Positions 62,115 through 62,540 of a stretch of 62,540 nt of DNA are shown here, piece by piece; position 1 is the first letter of the stretch, and every line of letters starts with the position of its first letter. The notes below the pieces were generated by a model. That model worked only from the letters and a program-made list of their open reading frames with translations, was not told where the DNA came from and did no database searches. The position numbers were made by a program, and so were the translations under genes. Origin of the DNA: UBA685 sp049890215 (GTDB lineage: Bacteria > Pseudomonadota > Alphaproteobacteria > Puniceispirillales > Puniceispirillaceae). Location of the stretch: the NCBI GenBank assembly GCA_049890215.1, contig JBMHBX010000057.1:1-62540 (forward strand), written 5' to 3'.

Positions 62115-62540
62115 TTAGGCAAGGCGCTCATAGCGGATAAAGCGGTGGGCCGGAATATCAGACTCGGCCGCTATATCCTTGCGGCTTACCTCACGAAATT
62201 GGTGCGGGTCAATCTGCGGGAATATGGCGGGGCCCTCTGGCATCAAATCAACCTCAGTCATCTCTATCGCATCGCATAATTCAAGACCCAGAGCATAAAT
62301 CTGGCCACCACCAAAGAGAATCTGGCGATTTTCATCTGTGTTTTGCGCCTTCAGCCATGCTGCTCCCTTTTCAAGAGCATCTTTGAGAGAGCTGGCTGTG
62401 ATGGCGCCGTCTGCCTGCCAGTTTGGATCTCTGGTTAGCACGATACTGGCGCGGCCTGGTAAAGGCCTGCCGATAGACTCCCATGTCTTGCGCCCCATTA
62501 TTAAGGGGCAGCCCATTGTGAGCTCTTTGACACGGCGCAA
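62115..62540 (-). CDS. folA: Dihydrofolate reductase (5'-truncated by window edge)
   Basis: It reduces dihydrofolate with NADPH for thymidylate and purine synthesis. The frame runs off the right end of the window, so the N-terminal 25-30 residues (with the substrate-binding Asp/Glu region) are missing. Visible are MGCPLIMGRKTWESIGRPLPGR, the NADPH-binding turn, then SIVLTRD, then ILFGGGQIYALGLELCDAIEMTEVD. The end HRFIRYERL is usual. The gene converges on mrp with a ten-base gap and no obvious terminator. Confidence 0.93.
   Translation of the reverse strand: MRRVKELTMGCPLIMGRKTWESIGRPLPGRASIVLTRDPNWQADGAITASSLKDALEKGAAWLKAQNTDENRQILFGGGQIYALGLELCDAIEMTEVDLMPEGPAIFPQIDPHQFREVSRKDIAAESDIPAHRFIRYERLA

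Noticed and set aside
1..62540. CRISPR array, prophage, IS element or toxin-antitoxin pair
   Set aside because: No regularly spaced repeats, transposase/integrase motifs or small paired toxin-antitoxin frames were seen on either strand.

Overview
The window looks like chromosomal core DNA of a free-living, probably marine, alphaproteobacterium. A SAR116/Puniceispirillum-like lineage is my best guess. Support comes from the Bacillus-type purS-purQ-purL set running into bolA and a monothiol glutaredoxin, a class II DAHP synthase, an HVGN-type second glutamyl-tRNA synthetase, and the folA / hflKC / degP / serB / miaA / ilvBHC block that I recognise as alphaproteobacterial synteny. All family calls are from reading the proteins; no search was run. 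I see no rRNA, tRNA, CRISPR array, phage gene or insertion sequence.

Layout. 0-3.3 kb: a 5'-truncated rhomboid protease, a CinA-like molybdopterin-fold protein, methionine aminopeptidase and a RadC protein. 3.4-9.2 kb: purB-purC-purS-purQ-purL, then bolA-grxD. 9.2-12.8 kb (minus): cimA-trmJ, rpsD with its terminator, and an ABM monooxygenase. 12.9-21.3 kb (minus): gor, class II DAHP synthase, pncB, nadE, gltX and cysS, the last four nearly gapless. 21.3-26 kb: an orphan CesT-like protein, a thiolase, an unknown protein, a DMT permease, and a convergent cytochrome c' / cytochrome b561 pair. 26-30.4 kb: AlkA-type glycosylase, SRAP protein, TsaC/Sua5, an FAD-linked 2-hydroxyacid dehydrogenase and a DUF924 protein. 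30.4-34.9 kb: two envelope glycosyltransferases and lptD. 34.9-39.7 kb is the most accessory stretch: a LysE exporter, a flavodoxin-like reductase, a small acidic protein, a secreted PL9-type polysaccharide lyase and, divergently, an AT-rich secreted glycosidase-like protein. 39.7-44.5 kb: glmS, glmU and hldE. 44.5-51.4 kb (minus): mreB-mreC-mreD-mrdA-rodA followed by an sbmA/bacA homologue. 51.4-55 kb (minus): ilvB-ilvH-ilvC. 55-62.5 kb: miaA, serB, degP, hflC, hflK, mrp and a truncated folA.

How the genes work together. The purine genes give most of the IMP route from FGAR onward. CimA plus IlvB/H/C outline an isoleucine route through citramalate, alongside valine and leucine precursors. 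PncB and NadE salvage nicotinate to NAD. GlmS/GlmU, HldE, two glycosyltransferases and LptD serve LPS and peptidoglycan precursors, and Mre/PBP2/RodA drive wall elongation.

The points most worth following are: (1) the ilvB leader, with a candidate promoter, a 40-codon leader frame ending inside the ilvB start, and a hairpin arm that is also complementary to the ilvB Shine-Dalgarno; (2) the PL9-type lyase with its calcium and catalytic residues apparently intact, facing an AT-rich glycosidase-like gene; (3) the orphan CesT-like protein; (4) sbmA at the end of the elongasome operon. I found no clear new defence or mobile system.
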